The notes under the pieces: generated by a model
What the model was told of the DNA's origin: nothing
The model's input: the letters and a program-made list of their open reading frames with translations, nothing else
The model's database searches: none
IMG/VR virus record: IMGVR_UViG_3300025759_000662
Span: 1-24,671 of that record
Strand: one strand, 5' to 3'
From: a virus
DNA length: 24,671 nt
Translations under genes and position numbers: made by a program
In this document: piece by piece, positions 1 through 6,021 of the stretch
Numbering within the stretch: position 1 is the stretch's first letter
How the letters are laid out: the number at the start of each line of letters is the position of its first letter

Positions 1-183
1 GCGCCCGATTTAATAAACTTCTCATCTTCCGAGGGCGTGTTAATTTTTAAATTCGGCGGTTTGCTCATACCCTCCGGGGAATATGGGGCTGATTTGATTG
101 CCTATGACGTTCTTCGACCAAATGGCTTGAAACTAGCAGACGGTCACGTTGGCTCTTTACTTGTTTTTTTATTCGAGGATTGA
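1..183 (+). CDS. 3' end of an unidentified phage gene (partial)
   Basis: The frame is open from the first base and ends in TGA at 181-183, giving the last 60 residues of a protein whose start lies outside the window. The tail is hydrophobic and beta-rich, with alternating Gly and Leu/Ile/Val, and ends in FLFED. There is no catalytic motif. It lies two bases upstream of the endolysin start, and that gene's ribosome-binding site (GAGGA) sits inside this reading frame, so the two are probably co-transcribed. A late virion protein such as a tail or baseplate component would fit the position before the lysis genes, but nothing in the visible part proves this. Confidence 0.6.
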   Translation, partial: APDLINFSSSEGVLIFKFGGLLIPSGEYGADLIAYDVLRPNGLKLADGHVGSLLVFLFED

Positions 184-185
184 TT

Positions 186-593
186 ATGCAGCAATTACTC
201 CCGAAAAGAGGTGTGGACGATTTTGGCTCAGGCGAATACCAAGCTTCACGCGGAGATCGGATTCACAATGGGGTTGATTACAGATGCGCCCCAGGCGCTG
301 AAATACTTGCTCCAATTTCCGGGCGAATTACAAAAATTGGTTACCCTTATTCTGGCGACTTTCACTACCAATATGTTGAAATCACTTTAAACGATTTACG
401 TCACCGCGTCTTTTACGTTTCCCCGCAGGTGTCGATCGGTGATCAAGTAATTGAAAATGAATCGGTTATTGGCGCTGCACAAAACATTGCTAAAAAATAC
501 TCCGCTGGTAACAGAGTAATGAAGAATCATGTTCATTACGAAATCAAAGATGAACATGGGCAGTTTATTAATCCGGAGGCCGACAATGTTTAA
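186..593 (+). CDS. M23-family metallopeptidase endolysin
   Basis: A 135-residue protein with the two zinc-binding signatures of LytM/lysostaphin-type M23 peptidases: HNGVD (His27, Asp31) near the N-terminus and HVH (His115, His117) near the C-terminus. Enzymes of this family cut peptide cross-links in peptidoglycan. There is no signal peptide, membrane segment or cell-wall-binding domain, so it should be cytoplasmic and need a holin for release; the two genes downstream fit that need. ATG at 186 is preferred because GAGGA lies about 7 bases upstream; an in-frame TTG at 180 is possible. It overlaps the next gene by 8 bases. Family assignment is firm; the lysis role is inferred from context. 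Confidence 0.88.
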   Translation: MQQLLPKRGVDDFGSGEYQASRGDRIHNGVDYRCAPGAEILAPISGRITKIGYPYSGDFHYQYVEITLNDLRHRVFYVSPQVSIGDQVIENESVIGAAQNIAKKYSAGNRVMKNHVHYEIKDEHGQFINPEADNV

Positions 594-996
594 CTGGTTA
601 ACAAAATCAACCAAAACTGTTGATGACATTTTTGATAAAGACTCTGGGCTGCTAACAAAAGTTGGGTCATGGGTTGGAAATTACCAGTTCACTGACGAAG
701 AACGGGCAGAGATGAATTCCACTACAGCGAAAGCTGTGCGCGACTTTGTGGTTGCAACCCTTGACGAGAGCACCGACCGGTCAAAAGCCCGACGAGAGAT
801 CGCGGTGTTCTTTATAAAATTCTACGCGCTACTGGTGTTCATGGCAGGAATCACATACCCAGTGCAGCCAGAGTGGTCGAAGGTATGGTTTGACTTGTCG
901 ACCTCGCTCAGTGTTGGCGGTCTAGTAGCCGCCATAAGCGTTTTCTTCTTTGGTTCCTACGGAGCTGTCCGATATCAGCAAAACAAGGCGAAATGA
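586..996 (+). CDS. 3TM-type holin-like membrane protein
   Basis: A 136-residue protein. The N-terminal half is soluble and charged (VDDIFDKDSGLLTKVGSWVG). It is followed by two clear hydrophobic segments at about residues 69-90 and 103-128, then a short basic tail (RYQQNKAK). The arrangement resembles the 'holin of 3TMs' family known from phages and gene-transfer agents. ATG at 586 follows GGAGG (575-579) with good spacing; an upstream in-frame start at 529 would run deep into the endolysin and lacks such a site. It overlaps the endolysin stop by 8 bases and the next holin by 4 (ATGA). It may be a holin or its partner/antiholin; the sequence does not decide. Confidence 0.7.
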   Translation: MFNWLTKSTKTVDDIFDKDSGLLTKVGSWVGNYQFTDEERAEMNSTTAKAVRDFVVATLDESTDRSKARREIAVFFIKFYALLVFMAGITYPVQPEWSKVWFDLSTSLSVGGLVAAISVFFFGSYGAVRYQQNKAK

Positions 997-1313
997 GAGT
1001 GCCAGAAAAAATTGTAGAACTGCTCAACAATATCCCGCCCACCGTGACAGGGTTTCTGATGGCAGTTATGATAGGTGTGCTCCGTGTGATCTTTAACCGT
1101 GAAGAAAGCCGTCCGGTCAGGGTACTAATGGAGGGGCTTATATGCGGATTCCTCACGCTAGCCGCAGGCTCGATCACTGGTGCAATCGGGGTTGTCGGAG
1201 ACTGGAACCTCTTTTTAGGTGGTTTTATCGGGCTTATTGGATCGCACAAAATTCGCATGTTTGCTATCAAAACGCTTGACCGAAAAGCTGATCCCGGAAA
1301 GACAAAAGATTAA
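993..1313 (+). CDS. Lambda-type phage holin
   Basis: A 106-residue protein with an amphipathic N-terminus (PEKIVELLNNIPPTVTGFL) and three hydrophobic segments at about residues 15-35, 44-66 and 70-87. It ends in a charged tail (RKADPGKTKD). This matches the lambda S-like holin family, which forms inner-membrane lesions that let the endolysin reach the cell wall. The ATG overlaps the previous stop as ATGA, so translation is probably coupled. No Rz/Rz1 spanin pair follows: the leftward genes begin only 12 bases after the stop. With two adjacent holin-like genes, one may time the other. Confidence 0.75.
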   Translation: MRVPEKIVELLNNIPPTVTGFLMAVMIGVLRVIFNREESRPVRVLMEGLICGFLTLAAGSITGAIGVVGDWNLFLGGFIGLIGSHKIRMFAIKTLDRKADPGKTKD

Positions 1314-1325
1314 AAATATTTGTCC

Positions 1326-1535
1326 CTATATATGTGTCAATGCCTCCATGCTTGTTTTGAATTCCTCAACCCATTGTTCAATGGTGAGGTGGTTTAGCTG
1401 CGGCACGTAGACTGCCGACAACGGTGGCAGCTCACACTCATCACTGAAAAAAATACAGCACCCGCCTTTGGTGTCGACGCGCACCCCCTTGTATCCAGTC
1501 GCACGTCTGATTGCTCTTTCGATCTTACGATTCAT
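1326..1535 (-). CDS. Small phage protein of unknown function
   Basis: A 69-residue protein, last gene of a four-gene leftward group. The N-terminus is basic (MNRKIERAIRRATG); the middle has two adjacent Cys (GGCCIFF); the C-terminus is acidic (IEQWVEEFKTSMEAL). No membrane segment and no recognised family. ATG at 1535 is chosen because it overlaps the upstream stop as ATGA and has GGAG about 9 bases before it; a GTG at 1544 is the alternative. The coupled start and good ribosome-binding site support a real gene. Confidence 0.55.
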   Translation of the reverse strand: MNRKIERAIRRATGYKGVRVDTKGGCCIFFSDECELPPLSAVYVPQLNHLTIEQWVEEFKTSMEALTHI

Positions 1536-1702
1536 TTTCCACACTCCGGATTTTCGTTTTTATAGTCTGGCCAGTGGCCAGCGCATACCATGTTCTGATA
1601 GTGCATGGCCTCACGCTGTTCCTCGTATGTGTCTTGCGAGGAGACCCAAGCAATCGACAGCAAAACAGCGGCAGCGATTAAAATTTTACTGATCGCGGGC
1701 AT
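1532..1702 (-). CDS. Small membrane-anchored or secreted protein
   Basis: A 56-residue protein with an N-terminal hydrophobic stretch (ISKILIAAAVLLSIAWV, residues 4-20). A short hydrophilic part with two Cys (residues 40 and 54) and the motif HWPDYKNENPEC follows. The layout fits a signal anchor or cleaved signal peptide with a small periplasmic domain. ATG at 1702 has GGAG about 8 bases upstream and lies inside the end of the previous gene (17-base overlap); a longer start at 1747 lacks such a site. Similar small exported proteins are common in phage accessory clusters. A superinfection or envelope role is possible but not shown. Confidence 0.5.
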   Translation of the reverse strand: MPAISKILIAAAVLLSIAWVSSQDTYEEQREAMHYQNMVCAGHWPDYKNENPECGK

Positions 1703-2132
1703 CGTCAGCACTCCAGTCGTATGAGCGGAAAGAGTTGTAGCACTCATCTATGAAACCTGCCTCAAAGTACCGGTATAGAATATGTCTCCACGCCTCCGCA
1801 AAGTTTTCTGGGACGTCGTCTATGAGCATCTGCAATTCTGCCGCGTCACCATAGATGGTTGCCTCTGACGTAAAGCACTCCTCCAGCCGGTAACCACGGC
1901 ACAGGGATGAGTAGATGTCTCTGAAGTTGCATGGGTCGGTGTACAACTCCTGAATGAGCCGGATATGTGCGCCTTCGCAGCAAAGTGGCAGCACGTCGTC
2001 AAGATGATCTTTCCCTTCGGTGGTCAGGAAGAAGGCAATCGCCTTGTCCTTTGACTCGCAGTCGAGAGCTTGAAAGTCCCCTCGCCAGTCGAGACCGGCG
2101 AGTTCGTGAATGTATTGGACTGTGTTATACAT
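1686..2132 (-). CDS. Acidic phage protein of unknown function
   Basis: A 148-residue acidic protein, rich in Asp, Glu, Cys and aromatic residues, with no membrane segment or recognised catalytic motif. ATG at 2132 (MYNTVQY) is preferred over an in-frame start at 2150 because AGGAG lies about 7 bases upstream. It is the second gene of the leftward cluster behind the promoter at 2368-2396 and overlaps the next gene by 17 bases. Acidic small phage proteins sometimes inhibit host DNA-binding enzymes by mimicking DNA; that is speculation here. Confidence refers to this being a real gene. Confidence 0.6.
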   Translation of the reverse strand: MYNTVQYIHELAGLDWRGDFQALDCESKDKAIAFFLTTEGKDHLDDVLPLCCEGAHIRLIQELYTDPCNFRDIYSSLCRGYRLEECFTSEATIYGDAAELQMLIDDVPENFAEAWRHILYRYFEAGFIDECYNSFRSYDWSADDARDQ

Positions 2133-2142
2133 GCTGCACTCC

Positions 2143-2337
2143 TTATACAAAAAGATTTTCGGGCATTCTGACGAGATAACCGCCCGCCCCGTGGGTAGCC
2201 TTGAATATTATTTCCCCGTTTGGCGCTTTACAGCGGTATCCTTCTTCATATTTTTCAACAGTTAGGCCAGCGTCGCGGAGCGCCTTAATCATGCGTTGAG
2301 TGGTTGTTTTGTCAAAAGCCTTTAAAATAGTTTTCAT
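2143..2337 (-). CDS. Small basic phage protein of unknown function
   Basis: A 64-residue basic protein and the first gene downstream of the leftward promoter at 2368-2396. The order of elements looks alpha-beta-beta: a helix (TTTQRMIKALRDAGLTVEKYEEG), then two short strands (YRCKAPNGEIIFKAT and GYLVRMP). This faintly recalls small RNA-binding folds such as HicA-like or dsRBD domains, but no diagnostic catalytic His is placed as in HicA. AAGGA about 9 bases before the ATG supports the start. Its position next to a strong promoter suggests early, high expression. Confidence 0.55.
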   Translation of the reverse strand: MKTILKAFDKTTTQRMIKALRDAGLTVEKYEEGYRCKAPNGEIIFKATHGAGGYLVRMPENLFV

Positions 2338-2352
2338 CGTTTTGGTCCTTTT

Positions 2353-2400
2353 AGTGTTTACATTTTAATTATGGGCCACTCTCAATAAAAAGTAAACACT
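2353..2400. repeat. 9-bp inverted repeat bracketing the promoter
   Basis: AGTGTTTAC at 2353-2361 is matched in opposite orientation by GTAAACACT at 2392-2400. One arm covers the -35 box and the other lies just downstream of the -10. The arms are 30 bases apart and enclose the whole core promoter, as expected for paired operator sites of a repressor or activator. The DNA-binding protein encoded next door (2406-2609) is a natural candidate ligand, by inference only. Confidence 0.6.
2368..2396 (-). promoter_or_regulatory. Leftward sigma70-like promoter for 2337-1326
   Basis: Read on the minus strand there is a -35 box TTTACT (2391-2396), an exact 17-base spacer and a -10 box CATAAT (2368-2373). 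The first gene starts 31 bases downstream of the -10. The -35 is preceded by AAGTG, giving AAGTGTTTACT, a block shared with three other leftward promoters in this window. Confidence 0.7.
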
Positions 2401-2405
2401 TTATT

Positions 2406-2609
2406 TCAACTATTTGCATTTATTTTTTCAAGTACAACTTTGATCCTTGAGGTTGCCGCCTGCTTCGAAATAGGTAAATCTTTCAACCTAACCCCATTGA
2501 CAAAGTAATCGATCATGGCACGTTTGTTGCTTTCAATCATCCTGGTTTTACTTAGAGCCAGTTCGATTGTCTCGATTGAATACGATCCACAGTGTTCAAG
2601 GTTACTCAT
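2406..2609 (-). CDS. Small helix-turn-helix protein, TrfB/KorA-like
   Basis: A 67-residue protein, last gene of the nucleotide-metabolism operon. Residues about 13-66 follow the layout of TrfB/KorA-type repressors: an N-terminal helix (SIETIELALSKTRM), a second helix (ESNKRAMIDYFVNG), then a helix-turn-helix (LKDLPISKQAATSRIKVVLEKI) in which SKQAATSRIKVVLEK would be the recognition helix. KorA-type proteins repress promoters by binding palindromes. ATG at 2609 overlaps the dCMP deaminase stop by one base (TGATG), with AGGAG about 8 bases upstream. It sits beside the palindrome-flanked promoter at 2353-2400. The family link is by pattern only, so moderate. Confidence 0.6.
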   Translation of the reverse strand: MSNLEHCGSYSIETIELALSKTRMIESNKRAMIDYFVNGVRLKDLPISKQAATSRIKVVLEKINANS

Positions 2610-3019
2610 CAAATATCTCCTATATCACAAAACTCAACAGCTATATTGAAACTTTCCAAAAGGGCAATGGGTTCCATATCCCTGTACCTTTCTCCGTAAA
2701 ACACCCTTTTGATCCCTGCCATAACAAGCATCTTAGCACAAGCCATACACGGACTTAGAGTTACGTAGACATCGCAATCTTTTGTTGCAACGCCGTTTTT
2801 TACACAGAACATAAGCGCGTTTTGTTCTGCATGCATAACTTCATCGATAGTTTGACCGTTGGATTCACAACAGTTATCCCTACCAGGCAATGTGCCGTTG
2901 TAACCGGTGCTAAGGATTCTACCTTCCTTTGCAATCACACAGCCAACCTTATTTCTTTCTGCATAAGATGCCTCGGCCCATAATCTGGCAGTCGCCATTA
3001 GCAATAGGGTCTTATCCAT
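2609..3019 (-). CDS. dCMP deaminase (ComEB-type)
   Basis: A 136-residue protein with the zinc-dependent cytidine/deoxycytidylate deaminase signatures: HAE (His63, Glu65 as proton shuttle) and PCMAC (Cys91, Cys94). A second Cys/His-rich stretch (RDNCCESNG, residues 47-55) is typical of phage dCMP deaminases with an extra zinc. It converts dCMP to dUMP. It overlaps the MazG-like gene by 8 bases and the HTH gene by 1, so all are co-translated. In T-even phages dCMP deaminase works beside a dCTPase and a dCMP hydroxymethylase to balance pyrimidine pools; the same set appears here. Confidence 0.9.
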   Translation of the reverse strand: MDKTLLLMATARLWAEASYAERNKVGCVIAKEGRILSTGYNGTLPGRDNCCESNGQTIDEVMHAEQNALMFCVKNGVATKDCDVYVTLSPCMACAKMLVMAGIKRVFYGERYRDMEPIALLESFNIAVEFCDIGDI

Positions 3020-3392
3020 AAATAATCGTCTCTATTTTTTTCTCTGGTGCGACCCAGTCGTCTGGCTTGGTTGCATCCGTTACACCGTCAAACCCTTCCC
3101 GGCCTTTTTTAATCCCCGGCTTCTTACTCATATTCGCTTCGTGGATTACATTGAATATTCGACGGATTTGAGAAACTTCAAGACCGGATCGGTACAAGCC
3201 TCCAATAGCAAAATAACATAAATCTATCAAAGCATCAGCGTCGTCTACCAGAGAAGTGGATTCTTCAAATTCTTGAATTTCTTCCTTTAAGGCCGCAATC
3301 AACCATGCTCGTTTATCGGCATCCAGTCGTTGTGGAGAACTAATATCCAGCCCTATGACTTCACGGTTAAATGTCCCAATTTCTTTAATCAT
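3012..3392 (-). CDS. MazG-like all-alpha NTP pyrophosphohydrolase
   Basis: A 126-residue, mostly helical protein with the metal-binding acidic pattern of the MazG/dUTPase-2 superfamily: EE..E at residues 37-41 (KEEIQEFEE) and a second helix with DDADALID (50-57). A C-terminal KPDDW..PE segment is frequent in phage members. Such enzymes release pyrophosphate from nucleoside triphosphates; T4 dCTPase/dUTPase is an analogous activity. Substrate cannot be read from sequence, but between a dCMP-type TS homologue and a dCMP deaminase a dCTP or dUTP substrate is likely. ATG at 3392 has AAGGA upstream and overlaps the amidotransferase stop by 8 bases; a start at 3446 would overlap far more. Confidence 0.78.
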   Translation of the reverse strand: MIKEIGTFNREVIGLDISSPQRLDADKRAWLIAALKEEIQEFEESTSLVDDADALIDLCYFAIGGLYRSGLEVSQIRRIFNVIHEANMSKKPGIKKGREGFDGVTDATKPDDWVAPEKKIETIIYG

Positions 3393-4704
3393 TTCTATAT
3401 TCCTTAAAAAGTTTAATGTTCGACTGAGTATTAGATAACAGATCATTCCGAATAGCTTTGGTTTTCAACGGAACTTTGGGTCTATCAATAATCTCTTTGG
3501 GTAACATGTGGCGATAAGCGTCTTTGAGATGCTTCTTATCTATCCGTTCGGCGTAAGGTAGTTCCATGGCGTACTTAACAATATATGGAGCCAAGAAGGG
3601 TGACCTAACCTCAATCGTGTGTCGCATCATTGTTCGGTCCAATCTTGGCAGATGATAATAAGGTAGTTCCTGGAAGACGTCAGACATCTGACTGTCATAT
3701 TCTTTGGCCCTTCTATAACCTCCAAAAAGCTCGTCTGCGCCATCCCCGGTCAGCACCATGTGATAACCTTCTTTGGCGATGGACTTAGCTAAGGCGAGCT
3801 GTGGTTTGACCGAGCCAAGGTCTACAGGTGATTGATGAACAGTAACCGCCTCGCTATCAGTTACCTCATCCAATGTGATATTGGTTCGGTTTGTTGTCAT
3901 CATATCGGCGTAATCGCTTTCATCATTGTCCACATGGAAGACTTTGATCTGATCCCCGTATCCCAACTCTTGAGTGACGGCATAAATGATGGAACTGTCC
4001 AAACCCCCCGATAATAGCAAAGATTGGGGTCGTGCTACGTGCATTCTTTTAGAGGTTGCTTGGGATATACCTGTGGAAATTACGTACGGCGCACTTATTT
4101 TAGACCAATCCCAGTAGCTAGATATGACCCCGTCGATATAAACTGAGCCAGCTGGCATTTGCTTGATATTTTTATAAGGAGTATTACCTGTTGGGTCGTA
4201 TCCCCACTTTTGGATGTTGCTAAAGAAGATAGGGTCGTATTCAGATGGAGCAAGACCCACTAAACAGTCAATCTCCGAGGCTACTACATTTAAGTCTGTA
4301 CGATAATAGAGTGGCTTCTGAGACAAGTAGTCAGTAATGGCAATCAGTTTTTTCTCACGTATAAAAGCCACATTCCAAAAGCCGTCGAACTTATGGAACA
4401 GTTCCAAGATCTTATCCAATGGATTATCGACGATCAAATTCCTGATCATCCTTACGTCGCCTGTCGAAGTGGGATCTAGTTCATGATAGTTAAAAATCTC
4501 ACCTGTGAAAGCTACGAAATTTAATGGTTGATGATATTCATACGGATCAAGAGAACACATTGGTAATGAAACATGACCGACGTGATAATGGCCATTAGTT
4601 TCAAAACATGGTTCAACCGTTCCCCGGTATTGCATTTTATATAGAGCTAATTCGATAGCCCCCGAACTAACCCTTTTATCGTTTGAAGCAATTAGACCAC
4701 ACAT
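3385..4704 (-). CDS. Asparagine synthetase B-like glutamine amidotransferase
   Basis: A 439-residue two-domain protein. Residues 1-200 form a class II glutaminase: catalytic Cys2 (MCGL), YRG at 26-28, FTGEIFNY at 66-73 (NGEIYN in most AsnB) and DYLSQKPLYY at 125-134. Residues about 220-439 form an ATP-dependent synthetase: PP-loop SGGLDSS (232-238), TGDGADELFGGYRR (319-332), RLDRTMMRHTIEVRSPFL and a late RPK. The family adenylates a carboxylate and transfers ammonia from glutamine. It is shorter than E. coli AsnB (about 554 residues) but no key motif is lost. It overlaps the dNMP kinase by 13 bases and the MazG gene by 8. The substrate may be aspartate or, given the neighbours, a modified nucleotide; that is open. 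Confidence 0.85.
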   Translation of the reverse strand: MCGLIASNDKRVSSGAIELALYKMQYRGTVEPCFETNGHYHVGHVSLPMCSLDPYEYHQPLNFVAFTGEIFNYHELDPTSTGDVRMIRNLIVDNPLDKILELFHKFDGFWNVAFIREKKLIAITDYLSQKPLYYRTDLNVVASEIDCLVGLAPSEYDPIFFSNIQKWGYDPTGNTPYKNIKQMPAGSVYIDGVISSYWDWSKISAPYVISTGISQATSKRMHVARPQSLLLSGGLDSSIIYAVTQELGYGDQIKVFHVDNDESDYADMMTTNRTNITLDEVTDSEAVTVHQSPVDLGSVKPQLALAKSIAKEGYHMVLTGDGADELFGGYRRAKEYDSQMSDVFQELPYYHLPRLDRTMMRHTIEVRSPFLAPYIVKYAMELPYAERIDKKHLKDAYRHMLPKEIIDRPKVPLKTKAIRNDLLSNTQSNIKLFKEYRND

Positions 4705-5216
4705 GTAATACCCCGGATGTAATCTAACAACTCTCTGTAAGCGCCTTTATGTTTCCAGTTGTACCGGATATATCCAGTGAACTTCACGGAGTTTGAGCCC
4801 ATGAACCCCTCATACATGTTAATGATTTTAGTATGGTTACGCATCACGGCATCGAGATGATCTTTTGATTTGTGGGCTTTAAATCCAACGTCAACATCCA
4901 TTTTGTTGATACCCGTGGGAGCACAATAAACTACGATCTGCGGTAAGTCCAAATAGTGATTGAACTTATTTAGATTAAGGCGGACCGGTCGATCTAAAGC
5001 CCTAGAGTAAATTAGTTCGGAAATCCACGTGACACGGTCGTGAATATGAAGCTCCTTTCTTTCTGCATGATATTCTTGTTCCTCGGTAACGAAGTCAAAA
5101 ACCTCCTGACTCGGTAACATCGGCGATCGATGCAAAGTTGCTCCAAGATCTTTTTCTAACTGCAAGCTCAATGTGCTTTTGCCTGACCCATCTGGTCCTT
5201 CTAGAACGATGATCAT
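4692..5216 (-). CDS. Deoxynucleoside monophosphate (thymidylate-like) kinase
   Basis: A 174-residue P-loop kinase with Walker A GPDGSGKST at residues 7-15 and a DR motif (HDRVTWISELIYSRAL, about residues 60-75) placed as in thymidylate kinases. The C-terminal part is less typical. It should phosphorylate a deoxynucleoside monophosphate for phage DNA synthesis; by context this could be the modified dCMP made by the upstream enzyme, as T4 gp1 does for hydroxymethyl-dCMP. The start overlaps the upstream stop as TAATG, with a very strong GGAGG 6 bases before it. The kinase assignment is solid; the exact substrate is inferred. Confidence 0.8.
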   Translation of the reverse strand: MIIVLEGPDGSGKSTLSLQLEKDLGATLHRSPMLPSQEVFDFVTEEQEYHAERKELHIHDRVTWISELIYSRALDRPVRLNLNKFNHYLDLPQIVVYCAPTGINKMDVDVGFKAHKSKDHLDAVMRNHTKIINMYEGFMGSNSVKFTGYIRYNWKHKGAYRELLDYIRGITCVV

Positions 5217-5956
5217 TAGTTTCCTCCAGTTAACTTTTTAAGGGTATATTTGTCATTTTCAAAACAGTGGAACGAGGTACAAGAAAAATTCAATGTGCCT
5301 GGGGTCGCATTTATCCCGGCTGCTTCAATTAAAAATAAAGTCATCCTGTTGGCAAAGAAGATGTCATTGTGGAAGTGCCGGATTGCATCGCACGATCGCA
5401 TAGGATAAAAGCAATGCATCTTTTCATTTCTAACTATGAACTGCCAACCTAGTGTACAAGGAACTCTCTCGCCTTCTATAGCAGCATTGAGATCCTCTGG
5501 AAAAAAGATAGGGATATAACACTGTCTTGTCGTTGGGTCCTTTTTTAGAAGAGTAATAGCATCCGAAAGATCGGCAGTATTAAATCTGATCCCATTAGGC
5601 ATTAAGGTTTTAGGCCAAAGACGTTCGGGATAAGAATGCGAAAATTTGTTATCGGTAAGAAAGTCCTCATTACCTTTTAACCAAATTTTATGGCTAGGCG
5701 GGGGATTAACGGGTTCCCCGGCGATACGTTCTTGGAAGTGATCCTCGGCCCACGGTAAAAACGGATTAGTTTCTTTTTTTAAAGAATCGAGGCCATCAGT
5801 CATAGGCATCATTAGGTTTAAGTTCAATATCTCGAGAAACATGGGCGGACACTTGACCCCTTGCCAAGAGTTAGTTTCAACTACATTGCCGTATTTCAAA
5901 AGATGGAATCTAGCTTTATTAATGCCAGATCTTATATCGATGGCTCGAATCTGCAT
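5216..5956 (-). CDS. Thymidylate-synthase homologue with dCMP-type active site (probable dCMP (hydroxy)methylase)
   Basis: A 246-residue member of the thymidylate synthase fold. The C-terminal half carries the family signature: catalytic Cys167 (VPCTLGWQF), then MRSCDA with Arg187, Ser188 and Asp190 at C+20, C+21 and C+23, exactly as in E. coli TS (C146, R166, S167, D169). At C+31, where TS has Asn177 for dUMP selection, this protein has Asp198 (HFHNDIFF). T4 dCMP hydroxymethylase has Asp at the same offset (C148, D179). The His/Tyr site near the end reads FHCFEND, so Tyr is replaced by Phe. ATG at 5956 has AAGGA upstream; the open frame to 6007 runs over the promoter. Methyl versus hydroxymethyl product cannot be told. 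Confidence 0.8.
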   Translation of the reverse strand: MQIRAIDIRSGINKARFHLLKYGNVVETNSWQGVKCPPMFLEILNLNLMMPMTDGLDSLKKETNPFLPWAEDHFQERIAGEPVNPPPSHKIWLKGNEDFLTDNKFSHSYPERLWPKTLMPNGIRFNTADLSDAITLLKKDPTTRQCYIPIFFPEDLNAAIEGERVPCTLGWQFIVRNEKMHCFYPMRSCDAIRHFHNDIFFANRMTLFLIEAAGINATPGTLNFSCTSFHCFENDKYTLKKLTGGN

Positions 5957-5988
5957 TGGTTTTCCTTTTAATTGATTTTGATATGGGA

Positions 5989-6017
5989 ATAGTAAGCACT
6001 TAATCAACTAATGTAAA
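5989..6017 (-). promoter_or_regulatory. Leftward sigma70-like promoter for the nucleotide/modification operon
   Basis: On the minus strand: -35 TTTACA (6012-6017), 17-base spacer, -10 TACTAT (5989-5994), 33 bases before the ATG at 5956. The -35 block AAGTGTTTAC is repeated as AAGTGCTTAC 23 bases downstream, running into the -10. This direct repeat spaced two helical turns could be an operator pair. Confidence 0.7.
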
Positions 6018-6021
6018 CACT

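Noticed and set aside
1301-1324. Terminator between the convergent lysis and accessory genes
   Set aside because: GACAAA/TTTGTC gives only a 6-pair AT-rich stem with a 12-base loop and no T run on either strand.
3385-4704. Host-derived asnB fragment or PurF/GlmS-like enzyme
   Set aside because: Both AsnB domains are complete and translation is coupled to phage genes on both sides; the PP-loop and GADELFGGY motifs exclude PurF and GlmS.
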